A stretch of 33,355 nucleotides of DNA, taken from the NCBI GenBank assembly GCA_017449065.1, contig JAFSKF010000022.1, forward strand, positions 1-33,355, written 5' to 3'. Shown here piece after piece: positions 24,347-33,355 of this stretch; position 1 is the stretch's first letter; each line of letters starts with the position of its first letter. Origin of the DNA: Bacteroidales bacterium (GTDB taxonomy: Bacteria; Bacteroidota; Bacteroidia; Bacteroidales; UBA3663). The position numbers were made by a program, and so were the translations under genes. Below the pieces are notes generated by a model that worked only from the letters and a program-made list of their open reading frames with translations, searched no databases and was not told the DNA's origin.

Positions 24347-25882
24347 ATGGTTGTTCGAACTATTTCTGCTGCCTTGCAAGGCATTGATGCTGCTACTGTA
24401 TATTGTGAAACTGCTACGGCACCGGGGTGCCGCATTCTGTTGATCGGATTACCCGATGCTGCTGTAAAGGAAAGCCGCGATCGTATTGAAAGCGCATTGC
24501 GCGAGGTAGGGCTGAAGGTGCCGCGTCGTCAGATCACCATCAACTTAGCTCCCGCTGATGTGCGAAAAGAAGGATCCATGTACGATGTCCCCATCGCCAT
24601 TGCCATACTGGCATCCGGCGAACTGTTATCAGCAAAGAAACTGGGTGACTATATGCTGTTGGGCGAGTTATCTTTGGACGGGCATGTGAAACCCGTGAAA
24701 GGCTGCTTGCCTTTCGCCATTCTGGCTCGCAAAATGGGCTTGAAAGGCATCATCGTACCCCGCGAAAATGCCAGTGAAGCCGCAGTGGTGAACAATCTGG
24801 AGGTGCTGATTGCCGACAATATTCTGCAAATCGTGAAATTCCTGAACAACGAGGCAGAACTGGAGCGACTGGATGTCGATACACGAGCCTTGTTTGCCAA
24901 AGCTGAGCAGCACTTTCCTGCCGATTTTGCAGATGTAAAAGGGCAAGAACTGGTGAAGCGTGCATTTGCCATTGCTGCATCTGGCGGACACAATATGCTT
25001 CTGGTGGGGCCGCCTGGCGCAGGAAAAAGCATGATGGCCAAGTGTCTGCCCAGCATTCTGCCTCCGCTTTCGCTCAGCGAGGCACTGGAAACCACGAAGA
25101 TACACAGCGTAGCCGGATTGCGGTCACAGACGGGGCTTATCACCCAACGTCCGTTCCGAGCTCCACACCACACCATATCGTCGGTGGCACTGATCGGTGG
25201 TGGCACAAATCCAATCCCCGGCGAAGTATCGTTGGCGCATAACGGCGTTCTGTATCTTGACGAACTGCCGGAATTCCGACGCGAGGTGCTGGAGGTGCTT
25301 CGCCAGCCATTGGAGGACCGTCTGATTACCATAGCACGAGCCAAGAACACGGTTACCTATCCCTCAAGCCTGATGCTGGTGGCATCGATGAACCCGTGTC
25401 CGTGCGGCTATTACAATCATCCGACCAAACGGTGTACCTGCACGGAAACGCAAGTGCAGAAATATTTAGGCAGAATCTCCGGGCCTTTGCTCGATAGAAT
25501 TGATCTGCAAATAGAAATTCTGCCTTTGTCTTTTGAGGAAGTAAGTCGGACGCATGTTGCCGAGAAGTCGGTGTCTATCCGCGAACGTGTCGTAAAAGCC
25601 CGCAAGATTCAGGAGGAGCGCTTTCAAGACATCCCAAATGTGCATTGTAACGCCCAGATGGGACCTGCAGAACTGCGCAAATACTGCCAGTTGGACGATC
25701 GGTCGCTAATGCTCCTGCAGAATGCGATGACCAAACTTGATTTGTCAGCTCGCGCCTACGATCGCATTCTCCGTGTTTCACGCACCATTGCCGATTATGA
25801 AGGGTCGGAAAACATCACTTCTGCCCACATTGCAGAAGCCATCGGTTATCGCAATTTGGACAAAAGCAGTTGGGGAACGTAA
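24347..25882 (+). CDS. comM: YifB/ComM family AAA+ ATPase (Mg-chelatase-like)
   Basis: A 511-residue cytoplasmic protein of the usual family length. N-terminal Lon-protease-like S5 fold domain (about 1-165; GLPDAAVKESRDRIESAL, PADVRKEGSMYDVPIAIAIL in part). AAA+ core (about 195-390): Walker A GPPGAGKS at 221-228, Walker B LYLDE with Asp305-Glu306, and the sensor region ASMNPCPCGYY followed by the Cys-rich RCTC motif. The C-terminal domain (about 405-505) has LSARAYDRILRVSRTIADYEG. ComM is a hexameric helicase that drives branch migration during uptake and integration of DNA in transformable bacteria; the gene is nearly universal, so natural competence cannot be inferred. The start is ATG 24347, 60 bases after the lipoprotein stop; no clear consensus promoter is seen in that gap. 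Confidence 0.92.
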   Translation: MVVRTISAALQGIDAATVYCETATAPGCRILLIGLPDAAVKESRDRIESALREVGLKVPRRQITINLAPADVRKEGSMYDVPIAIAILASGELLSAKKLGDYMLLGELSLDGHVKPVKGCLPFAILARKMGLKGIIVPRENASEAAVVNNLEVLIADNILQIVKFLNNEAELERLDVDTRALFAKAEQHFPADFADVKGQELVKRAFAIAASGGHNMLLVGPPGAGKSMMAKCLPSILPPLSLSEALETTKIHSVAGLRSQTGLITQRPFRAPHHTISSVALIGGGTNPIPGEVSLAHNGVLYLDELPEFRREVLEVLRQPLEDRLITIARAKNTVTYPSSLMLVASMNPCPCGYYNHPTKRCTCTETQVQKYLGRISGPLLDRIDLQIEILPLSFEEVSRTHVAEKSVSIRERVVKARKIQEERFQDIPNVHCNAQMGPAELRKYCQLDDRSLMLLQNAMTKLDLSARAYDRILRVSRTIADYEGSENITSAHIAEAIGYRNLDKSSWGT

Positions 25883-26079
25883 GAAAACGTATGTTTTTTA
25901 GCATTTACACAAGCATAAAATACCTCTCATCACGCAATAGTTATCTCTCCAACAGGTTGAACAATGCTTCAAGCGCTACCCCACTCTCTATCTCACAGAC
26001 GAAGACAAGGAGAGATTGAGGCACCAGATTTAAGCATTTCCTGCAAGTTAGTTTTCCGAACCCTCATTGAAGCACCAAA

Positions 26080-26147
26080 TTTGCTCCATAACTATGCAGC
26101 AATTTTTCCCTAACTGGGCAGCAAAATTTTCCTAATTGGGCAGCAAA
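26080..26147 (+). repeat. 68-base intergenic element, copy B
   Basis: Bounded by TTTGC and GCAAA like copy A. Three degenerate tandem units of 22 bases are visible, starting at 26089 (TAACTATGCAGCAA), 26111 (TAACTGGGCAGCAA) and 26133 (TAATTGGGCAGCAA); the third runs past the right boundary. It matches the minus strand of 9962-10029 at 52 of 68 positions without gaps. Confidence 0.6.
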
Positions 26148-26171
26148 AACGGAGAACTATCCGGTTGGGAG

Positions 26172-26188
26172 GTCTGACATTGTCAGAC
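26172..26188. promoter_or_regulatory. 17-base palindrome upstream of carA
   Basis: GTCTGACA, central T, TGTCAGAC: perfect dyad symmetry 106 bases upstream of the carA -33 element. It could be a regulator site or a compact 7-pair hairpin with a 3-base loop. Confidence 0.4.
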
Positions 26189-26293
26189 ATGAGTTTATCT
26201 GCCACTTCTCCAAATATTTTTGAAAGTAAAAATAGCATTTCCATTCAGGGAAGAAAAAAATATTGCATATTTCGCTCAAAAAAATTGCATAAG

Positions 26294-26324
26294 TTTGGCA
26301 CGTCTTAAATTTTCCTTAACTTTG
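26294..26324 (+). promoter_or_regulatory. Promoter of the carAB operon
   Basis: TTTG (26294-26297), 19 bases, TAACTTTG (26317-26324), giving a leader of about 34 bases before ATG 26365. Confidence 0.75.
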
Positions 26325-26364
26325 CGCAGCGTTTAAGGCAATACATTATTATATTATTACGTCA

Positions 26365-27456
26365 ATGCAAAACGAAAAGGCAGTATCGCTGATTCTTGAT
26401 GACGGTCATGTATTTCATGGCTTCAGTTTCGGTTTCGAAAAGCCCGTCAACGGAGAGGTTGTTTTCAACACCGCTATGATGGGTTATCCCGAAAGTCTCA
26501 CCGACCCCAGCTACAGTGGTCAGATTTTGGTTATGACGTTTCCGTTGGTTGGAAACTATGGTGTCCCGGCTGCATCTCACGATGCTAACGGGCTTTCTTC
26601 TTTTTATGAGTCGGAGAAGATTCATGCCCGAGCCATCGTGGTAAGCGATTACTCGAAGCAGTTCTGTCACTGGAACGGACAGAAATCGCTGGCCGACTGG
26701 CTGAAAGGCGAACAAATTGTAGGCATCGAGGGCATCGATACCCGCGAACTCACCAAAGTGCTGCGTGAGAAAGGCTCGATGAAGGGCAAAATCGTGTTCG
26801 ACGGCGGTGAGGATATCGAGTTCGAGGATCCGAACCTGGTGAACCAGGTGGCAATTGTATCGACCCATGAAATCCGGAAGTACGGCAACGGAAGCAAGAA
26901 AGTCTGCCTGGTCGATATGGGCGTGAAGCAGAACATCATCCGCTGCCTGCTGCGCTACGACGTAGAGATCACGTTGGTTCCTTGGAATTACGACTTCAAC
27001 CATATGGACACCGAGTTCGACGGTCTTTTCATTTCTAACGGTCCCGGCGATCCGAATCTTTGCGGCATCACCGTCGAGCACGTCAAGGAGTTCATGAAGA
27101 CCGGCAAACCGATTTACGGCATCTGCATGGGTAATCAGATTCTGAGTCTGGCAGCCGGAGCCAAAGTCATCAAACTGAAGTACGGACACCGCGGGCACAA
27201 CCAACCTGTTCGTCGCTACGAGAACGGACAACCCACTCCGCAATGCTTCATCACCAGTCAGAATCACGGATTTGCGGTCGATAACGATACGATTCCTGCT
27301 GATTGGGAGCCACTCTTCATCAATATGAACGACGGTTCGAACGAGGGCATCCGTCACAAGTCGATGCCTTGGTTCTCAGCTCAGTTCCATCCGGAGGCCT
27401 CTTCGGGTCCTACCGATACGGAGTTCATCTTCGAACAGTTCTTCTCGTTACTTTAA
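26365..27456 (+). CDS. carA: Carbamoyl-phosphate synthase, small (glutaminase) subunit
   Basis: A 363-residue subunit that hydrolyses glutamine and passes ammonia to CarB for carbamoyl phosphate, the precursor of pyrimidines and arginine. The N-terminal CPSase small-chain domain (about 5-140) has GHVFHGFSFGF and FNTAMMGYPESLTDPSY. The class I amidotransferase domain (about 175-360) has FISNGPGDP, the nucleophile elbow GICMGNQIL with Cys254, and FHPEAS with His342 and Glu344. GICMGNQ replaces the commoner GICLGHQ, a conservative variation. It lies 16 bases upstream of carB in one operon. Start ATG 26365 follows the promoter directly. Confidence 0.95.
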   Translation: MQNEKAVSLILDDGHVFHGFSFGFEKPVNGEVVFNTAMMGYPESLTDPSYSGQILVMTFPLVGNYGVPAASHDANGLSSFYESEKIHARAIVVSDYSKQFCHWNGQKSLADWLKGEQIVGIEGIDTRELTKVLREKGSMKGKIVFDGGEDIEFEDPNLVNQVAIVSTHEIRKYGNGSKKVCLVDMGVKQNIIRCLLRYDVEITLVPWNYDFNHMDTEFDGLFISNGPGDPNLCGITVEHVKEFMKTGKPIYGICMGNQILSLAAGAKVIKLKYGHRGHNQPVRRYENGQPTPQCFITSQNHGFAVDNDTIPADWEPLFINMNDGSNEGIRHKSMPWFSAQFHPEASSGPTDTEFIFEQFFSLL

Positions 27457-27472
27457 TTCCACACAGATAGTT

Positions 27473-30400
27473 ATGATCAACGATAAGATAAAGAAAGTGC
27501 TGCTCCTGGGTTCCGGAGCATTGAAGATCGGTGAAGCCGGCGAATTCGACTATTCCGGCAGTCAGGCGCTGAAAGCCCTGAAGGAAGAGGGCATCAACAG
27601 CGTGCTGATCAACCCGAACATCGCCACCGTGCAAACCAGCGAAGGCGTTGCCGACCGCGTCTATTTCCTGCCGGTCACTCCGTTCTTCGTCGAAAAAGTG
27701 ATTGCCAAGGAACGTCCCGACGGCATTCTGCTGAGCTTTGGCGGACAAACAGCCTTGAACTGCGGCGTCGCACTCTATCAGAGCGGAGTGCTCGAAAAAT
27801 ATAATGTGCAGGTATTGGGCACACCCGTACAGGCCATCATGGACACCGAAGACCGCGAGCTGTTCGTCGAAAAACTCGACGAAATCAACGTAAACACCAT
27901 CAAGAGTCACGCCTGCAATACGCTCGACGAAGCCAAGAAAGCGGCTGCCGACTTGGGCTATCCGATCATCATCCGTGCTGCATACGCTTTGGGCGGTTTG
28001 GGTTCCGGATTCTGCGACAACGAAGAGGAGCTCGAAGTGATCGGCAACAAGGCGCTAAGTTTCTCCCCTCAGATTCTGGTGGAAAAGAGCCTGAAGGGCT
28101 GGAAGGAAGTGGAGTATGAAGTGGTGCGCGACAAGTACGACAACTGCATCACCGTATGTAATATGGAGAACTTCGACCCGTTGGGCATCCACACGGGCGA
28201 AAGTATCGTGGTAGCTCCCTCGCAGACGCTTTCCAACCGCGACTATCACAAGCTTCGCGAACTTTCCATCAAGATCATCCGACATATCGGCATCGTGGGC
28301 GAGTGCAACGTACAGTATGCCTTCGACCCGAACTCCGAAGACTATCGCGTCATTGAGGTGAATGCACGTCTGTCGCGTTCTTCCGCACTGGCGTCGAAGG
28401 CTACCGGCTATCCGCTGGCGTTCGTGGCTGCCAAGTTAGGTTTGGGCTATGGTCTTTTCGAACTGAAGAATTCGGTCACTAAAACCACCTCTGCATTCTT
28501 CGAACCTGCCCTCGACTATATCGTCTGCAAGATTCCTCGCTGGGATTTGGGTAAGTTCCAGGGTGTTGATCGAGAACTGGGTTCTTCCATGAAGTCGGTA
28601 GGCGAGGTGATGGCAATCGGACGCACGTTCGAGGAAGCCATCCAGAAAGGCTTGCGTATGATCGGACAAGGCATGCACGGCTTCCTGGAGAACAAGATCC
28701 TGAAAGTGGCCGACATCGACAAAGCTTTGCGCGAACCGACCGACAAGCGTATCTTTGTAATCAGCAAGGCAATGAAAGCCGGCTATACGGTCGATCAGAT
28801 TCACAATCTCACTAAAATCGACAAATGGTTCCTCTATAAGCTGCAGGGCATCGTCGATACCGACAACGAGCTCCAGCAATATTCGAATGTGGAGGACGTT
28901 CCCGCCCAACTGCTGTTGGAGGCCAAGCAGAAAGGTTTCTCCGACTTCCAGATCGGTCGCGCCCTCTTGAAGGACGAGATGAAGGATGTGGCTGAAACCG
29001 AAATCCTGCGGGTGCGTGCCCAGCGCAAGAAGTTGGGTATTCTCCCTGTGGTGAAGCAAATCGATACGCTGGCTGGCGAGTTCCCGGCTCAGACGAACTA
29101 CCTGTATCTGACCTACAACGGCGTAGCGAACGACATCGACTTCCCGGAACCGAAAGCAGACGATATCCATACACAGGCGGTCATTGTGCTGGGATCGGGA
29201 GCCTATCGCATCGGTTCGTCGGTGGAGTTCGACTGGTGTTCGGTCAACGCCCTGACTACGGCTCGCAAACAGGGTTACCGCAGCGTCATGATCAACTATA
29301 ACCCGGAAACTGTTTCGACCGACTACGATATGTGCGACCGGCTCTACTTCGACGAGCTGACCTTCGAACGCGTGATGGATATCATCGATCTGGAGCGTCC
29401 TCACGGCGTCATTCTCTCAGTGGGCGGACAAATTCCAAACAATCTGGCCATGCGTCTCGACGAACAGCACGTGCCGATTCTGGGCACACAGGCACAATAT
29501 ATCGACAATGCAGAAGACCGCCAGAAGTTCTCTTCGATGTGCGACCGCATCGGTGTGGTTCAGCCTGCCTGGAAGGAACTGACGAACATGGACGATGTGA
29601 ACGACTTCATCAAGCAAGTCGGATTCCCGGTTCTGGTGCGTCCGTCGTATGTGCTTTCGGGTGCCGCCATGAATGTTTGTTCGAATCAGGACGAGCTGGT
29701 TCGCTTCCTGCAGATGGCTGCCAATGTAAGCCAGAAGCATCCGGTGGTGATCAGTCGCTTCATCGAAGGTGCCAAGGAAATCGAGATGGATGCCGTTGCC
29801 GACAAAGGCGAGATTGTGGCATACGCCATTTCCGAACACGTCGAGTATGCAGGTGTGCATTCGGGCGACGCCACCATTCAGTTCCCACCACAGAAACTGT
29901 ACTACGAAACCATGCGCCGCATCAAGAAAGTGGCCAAGAAGATTGCTGCAGAGCTGCACATCTCCGGTCCTTTCAACATCCAGTTCATGGCTCGCGAAAA
30001 CGACATCATGGTAATCGAATGTAACCTCCGCGCTTCGCGTTCGTTCCCGTTTGTCAGCAAGGTGCTAAAGCTGAACCTGATCGAACTGGCATCGAAGATC
30101 ATGCTGGGCGTACCTTATGAGCGTCCCACCAAGACCGAGTTCGATCTCGACTATGTGGGCATCAAGGCTTCGCAGTTCTCGTTCAGCCGTCTGCAAAAGG
30201 CAGACCCTGTGCTGGGTGTCGATATGAGCTCTACGGGTGAGGTCGGATGTCTGGGCGACGATGTGAGTTGCGCCATTCTGAAGGCAATGCTTTCCGTCGG
30301 TTTGCGCATCCCGTCGAAGGACAAGGGCATTCTCATCAGTTCGGGTAATGCTAAGCAGAAGACGCAGTTGCTCTCGCCTTGTAAACTTTTGGCAGAAAAC

Positions 30401-30724
30401 GGCTATAAGCTCTTCGCCACCGGAGGTTCCTACCGCTATCTGGTGGAGAACAACATCCCTTGCGAACACGTCTATTGGCCCTCGGAGGAAATGGAGCCGC
30501 AAGCGCTCGATCTGGTTCGCAACAAACAGGTCGATCTGGTCATCAACATTCCTAAGAATCTGACTTCGGGCGAGCTTTCGAACGGCTACAAGATACGTCG
30601 TGCAGCCATCGACTTCAATGTGCCGCTCCTCACCAACGACCGCCTGGCAACAGCGTTCATCAATGCCTTCTGCTCGATGGACATCAACGACATTGCCATC
30701 AAGGCGTGGGACGAATACAAGTAA
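27473..30724 (+). CDS. carB: Carbamoyl-phosphate synthase, large subunit
   Basis: A 1083-residue cytoplasmic protein of the normal size for this subunit. It is an internally duplicated synthetase: the first ATP-grasp half (about 1-400; LGSGALKIGEAGEFDYSG, HTGESIVVAPSQTL, EVNARLSRSSALASKATGYP) makes carboxyphosphate and carbamate, the second (about 555-935; VLGSGAYRIGSSVEFDW, ECNLRASRSFPFVSKV) makes carbamoyl phosphate. An oligomerisation region lies between them (about 405-550). The C-terminal MGS-like domain (about 950-1075; KLFATGGSYRYLVENNI, NDRLATAFINAF) is the usual allosteric site. All parts are present without frameshift. It forms an operon with carA and the TGS-kinase gene 24 bases downstream. 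Confidence 0.95.
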   Translation: MINDKIKKVLLLGSGALKIGEAGEFDYSGSQALKALKEEGINSVLINPNIATVQTSEGVADRVYFLPVTPFFVEKVIAKERPDGILLSFGGQTALNCGVALYQSGVLEKYNVQVLGTPVQAIMDTEDRELFVEKLDEINVNTIKSHACNTLDEAKKAAADLGYPIIIRAAYALGGLGSGFCDNEEELEVIGNKALSFSPQILVEKSLKGWKEVEYEVVRDKYDNCITVCNMENFDPLGIHTGESIVVAPSQTLSNRDYHKLRELSIKIIRHIGIVGECNVQYAFDPNSEDYRVIEVNARLSRSSALASKATGYPLAFVAAKLGLGYGLFELKNSVTKTTSAFFEPALDYIVCKIPRWDLGKFQGVDRELGSSMKSVGEVMAIGRTFEEAIQKGLRMIGQGMHGFLENKILKVADIDKALREPTDKRIFVISKAMKAGYTVDQIHNLTKIDKWFLYKLQGIVDTDNELQQYSNVEDVPAQLLLEAKQKGFSDFQIGRALLKDEMKDVAETEILRVRAQRKKLGILPVVKQIDTLAGEFPAQTNYLYLTYNGVANDIDFPEPKADDIHTQAVIVLGSGAYRIGSSVEFDWCSVNALTTARKQGYRSVMINYNPETVSTDYDMCDRLYFDELTFERVMDIIDLERPHGVILSVGGQIPNNLAMRLDEQHVPILGTQAQYIDNAEDRQKFSSMCDRIGVVQPAWKELTNMDDVNDFIKQVGFPVLVRPSYVLSGAAMNVCSNQDELVRFLQMAANVSQKHPVVISRFIEGAKEIEMDAVADKGEIVAYAISEHVEYAGVHSGDATIQFPPQKLYYETMRRIKKVAKKIAAELHISGPFNIQFMARENDIMVIECNLRASRSFPFVSKVLKLNLIELASKIMLGVPYERPTKTEFDLDYVGIKASQFSFSRLQKADPVLGVDMSSTGEVGCLGDDVSCAILKAMLSVGLRIPSKDKGILISSGNAKQKTQLLSPCKLLAENGYKLFATGGSYRYLVENNIPCEHVYWPSEEMEPQALDLVRNKQVDLVINIPKNLTSGELSNGYKIRRAAIDFNVPLLTNDRLATAFINAFCSMDINDIAIKAWDEYK

Positions 30725-30748
30725 GGCGTTTGCAAATCCTTTAATACC

Positions 30749-32428
30749 ATGGTACAGATCAGATGTAAGAACAACGGTGTAACCAAAACGTTCAACGAAG
30801 GTGTATCTCTGCTGGAAGCCTACCAAGTGTTTTCAGCAGAGTTAAACCTGCCTTATCCTCCGGTTTCCGCACGCGTCAACAATTCTTCGCAAGGCTTGAA
30901 GTTCCGCGTCTGGCAGAACCGCGATGTGGAGTTCGTCGATGTGCGCGACAACTCGGGTATGCGTGTGTATGTCCGCTCGCTATGCTTTGTGCTCTATAAA
31001 GCCACGCAGGATGTTTTCCCTAATTCGCGCCTTTATATGGAGCACCCGATCTCGCGCGGCTATTTCTGCAATTTCAAGAAAGCAGACGGACAGCCAGCCA
31101 GCATCGAGGATGTTTCGAAAATCAAACAGCGCATGCAGGAGATCATCAATCAGGATATGCCTTTCCGTCGCACGGAAGCTCCGATTGAGGAAGCCTGCCG
31201 CATCTTCAAGGAACGCGGCTACAACGACAAGGTGCGTCTGCTAGAAACCAGCGGCTCGATCTATTGCGACTATTACACCTTAGGCGACACCATCGACTAC
31301 TATTACGGGGCTTTGTTGCCTTCTGCCGGCTACCTGCAGGTGTTTGGCATCGAGAAGTATCAGGAGGGTATGCTGCTGCGCATTCCCGACCGAAAGGATC
31401 CGTCGAAGCTGGCACCCTTGGAAGCGCAGCCAAAGACCTTCGACGTGTTTGCTGAAAATGTGCGTTGGAATGTGATTATGGGCCTACAGAATGTAGGTGC
31501 CGTCAACCAGGCTTGCCAACGGGGTGAAGCCAGCAAACTGATTCAGGTGAGCGAGGCTTTGCAGGAAAAGAAAATCGTGCAGATTGCTGAGGAGATCAAC
31601 GAGCGCTACCACAACCCGGAGAATCCGGTGCGATTGGTGCTGATCACGGGACCGTCCAGTTCCGGCAAGACCACATTCTGCAAACGTCTGTCCATTCAGC
31701 TGATGGCGTGCGGCTTGCGTCCGCTATCTTTCTCTACCGACGATTATTTCGTGAATCGCGAAGACACGCCCAAGTTTCCCGACGGACGCTACGACTTCGA
31801 GAACATCAAGGCAGTGGATAATGTAACGATGGAACGTGACCTGAAGGCCTTATTGGAGGGTAAGAAAGTGGAAGTACCGGAATATAATTTCACCACCGGT
31901 AAACGCGAATACAACGGCAAGCGTCTGCAACTGGGCGAAGGTCGCATCCTGCTCATCGAAGGCATTCACGCCCTCAACCCGATGCTGACTGCACAGATTG
32001 CGGATCGCTTCAAATATAAGGTTTATATCTCTACCCTGACTTCGATTTCCCTCGACGATCACAACTGGATTCCCACCCGCGACAACCGCCTGCTCCGCCG
32101 CATCATTCGCGACTATAACAAAGGGGCTTTCACAGCTCAGCAGACCATCGCGCAATGGCCATCGGTTTGCGAGGGCGAAGAGAAATGGATCTATCCGTAT
32201 CAGGAGAATGCCGACGTGATGTTCAATTCAGCGCTGAACATCGAGTTCGCCGTACTCCGTCTGCATGCTGAACCTATCTTGGCTTCTGTCCCTAAGAATG
32301 CTCCGGAATACAGCGAGGCTCACCGCCTCCTGAAGTTCATCCACTATTTTGTTCCTGTTTCCGACAAGCAGATTCCACCCACTTCCATCATGCGCGAGTT
32401 CGTGGGAGGCTCTTCGTTCAAGTATTAA
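30749..32428 (+). CDS. TGS / tRNA-synthetase-editing-like / uridine kinase fusion (nucleoside kinase)
   Basis: A 559-residue protein. The N-terminal domain (about 1-65) resembles TGS, and the next (about 70-225; YMEHPISRGYFCNF, DYYYGALLPSAGYL) resembles the second additional domain of threonyl-tRNA synthetase. The C-terminal kinase (about 290-510) is of the uridine kinase/phosphoribulokinase family: Walker A GPSSSGKT at 301-308, STDDYFVNRE for nucleoside and metal contacts, DFENIKAVD, and LLIEGIHALNP. The fusion is known in Bacteroidota and Firmicutes and is usually annotated nucleoside kinase or uridine kinase. The position 24 bases after carB supports a pyrimidine role, for example salvage phosphorylation. 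What the synthetase-derived half senses or binds is unknown. It is the last gene before the CRISPR array. Confidence 0.85.
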   Translation: MVQIRCKNNGVTKTFNEGVSLLEAYQVFSAELNLPYPPVSARVNNSSQGLKFRVWQNRDVEFVDVRDNSGMRVYVRSLCFVLYKATQDVFPNSRLYMEHPISRGYFCNFKKADGQPASIEDVSKIKQRMQEIINQDMPFRRTEAPIEEACRIFKERGYNDKVRLLETSGSIYCDYYTLGDTIDYYYGALLPSAGYLQVFGIEKYQEGMLLRIPDRKDPSKLAPLEAQPKTFDVFAENVRWNVIMGLQNVGAVNQACQRGEASKLIQVSEALQEKKIVQIAEEINERYHNPENPVRLVLITGPSSSGKTTFCKRLSIQLMACGLRPLSFSTDDYFVNREDTPKFPDGRYDFENIKAVDNVTMERDLKALLEGKKVEVPEYNFTTGKREYNGKRLQLGEGRILLIEGIHALNPMLTAQIADRFKYKVYISTLTSISLDDHNWIPTRDNRLLRRIIRDYNKGAFTAQQTIAQWPSVCEGEEKWIYPYQENADVMFNSALNIEFAVLRLHAEPILASVPKNAPEYSEAHRLLKFIHYFVPVSDKQIPPTSIMREFVGGSSFKY

Positions 32429-32463
32429 CAGTTGAACTCTTACTCTTTGCCGTAGGAAAACGG

Positions 32464-33355
<892 letters not shown>

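Larger units (their letters stand above)
25883..26364. other. 482-base intergenic region upstream of carA
   Basis: No convincing gene is present in either strand. It holds repeat copy B (26080-26147), a 17-base palindrome (26172-26188), two TTGCATA direct repeats near 26262 and 26285, and the carA promoter (26294-26324). The first 190 bases show nothing recognisable. A partial echo of the repeat's left flank (GAGGCACCAGATTT near 26020 and GAAGCACCAAATTT near 26069) suggests older duplication. Confidence 0.6.

Noticed and set aside
26000..26200. Insertion sequence remnant in the carA upstream region
   Set aside because: No transposase frame or long terminal repeats are visible; only the short 68-base element is supported.
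26362..27357. 331-residue frame antisense to carA
   Set aside because: It is a shadow on the opposite strand of a clearly conserved gene, without promoter or recognisable motifs.

Overview
The window looks like a chromosomal segment of a Bacteroidales bacterium (phylum Bacteroidota); I cannot fix the genus from sequence alone. Evidence: repeated promoters of the Bacteroidota primary-sigma type (TTTG, about 20 bases, TAnnTTTG), C-terminal type IX secretion (T9SS) sorting domains, lipoproteins with an acidic run after the lipid-bearing Cys, glycoside hydrolase family 2 enzymes with DUF4982-type tails, and weak Shine-Dalgarno sequences.

Layout. 1-2514 (minus): three consecutive genes for exported proteins related to the phage tail-fibre/endosialidase chaperone (Peptidase S74) family; two visibly end in a T9SS sorting domain and the third runs off the left edge. 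2694-4388 (minus): a TPR lipoprotein with one membrane span and a degenerate DNA-binding-like tail, divergent from 4532-9940 (plus), two large exported GH2 enzymes separated by a 41-residue minus-strand gene with its own promoter. 10072-15305 (plus): free methionine-R-sulfoxide reductase, topoisomerase IV/gyrase A-type subunit, an outer-membrane-type DUF3316-like protein and an S41 peptidase lipoprotein, the last three with overlapping ends. 15439-15520: tRNA-Leu(UAG) with promoter and terminator. 15723-21996: an outer-membrane barrel, an imelysin lipoprotein, a di-heme DUF1111 lipoprotein and a fused CcsB-CcsA cytochrome c synthetase, a plausible iron/electron-transfer operon carrying its own heme-attachment enzyme. 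22089-25882: a chorismatase/RidA-like protein, a lipoprotein translationally coupled to it, and a ComM/YifB AAA ATPase. 26365-32428: carA, carB and a TGS-uridine-kinase fusion, a compact pyrimidine-linked operon. 32464 to the right edge: a type I-C-like CRISPR array with 14 repeats visible. Its orientation predicts that the leader and any cas genes lie to the right of the window.

The observations most worth a second look are: (1) two CRISPR spacers that overlap by 25 bases and differ only at four positions, all synonymous third codon positions in one reading frame, so they probably sample two diverged relatives of one phage gene; (2) a 68-base intergenic element with short terminal inverted repeats and internal units of about 22 bases, present twice in opposite orientation (9962-10029 and 26080-26147); (3) the barrel-imelysin-diheme-CcsBA cluster with two lipoproteins that look surface-directed; and (4) inverted repeats placed over several promoters. 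All functional calls come from reading motifs by eye; no database search was run.
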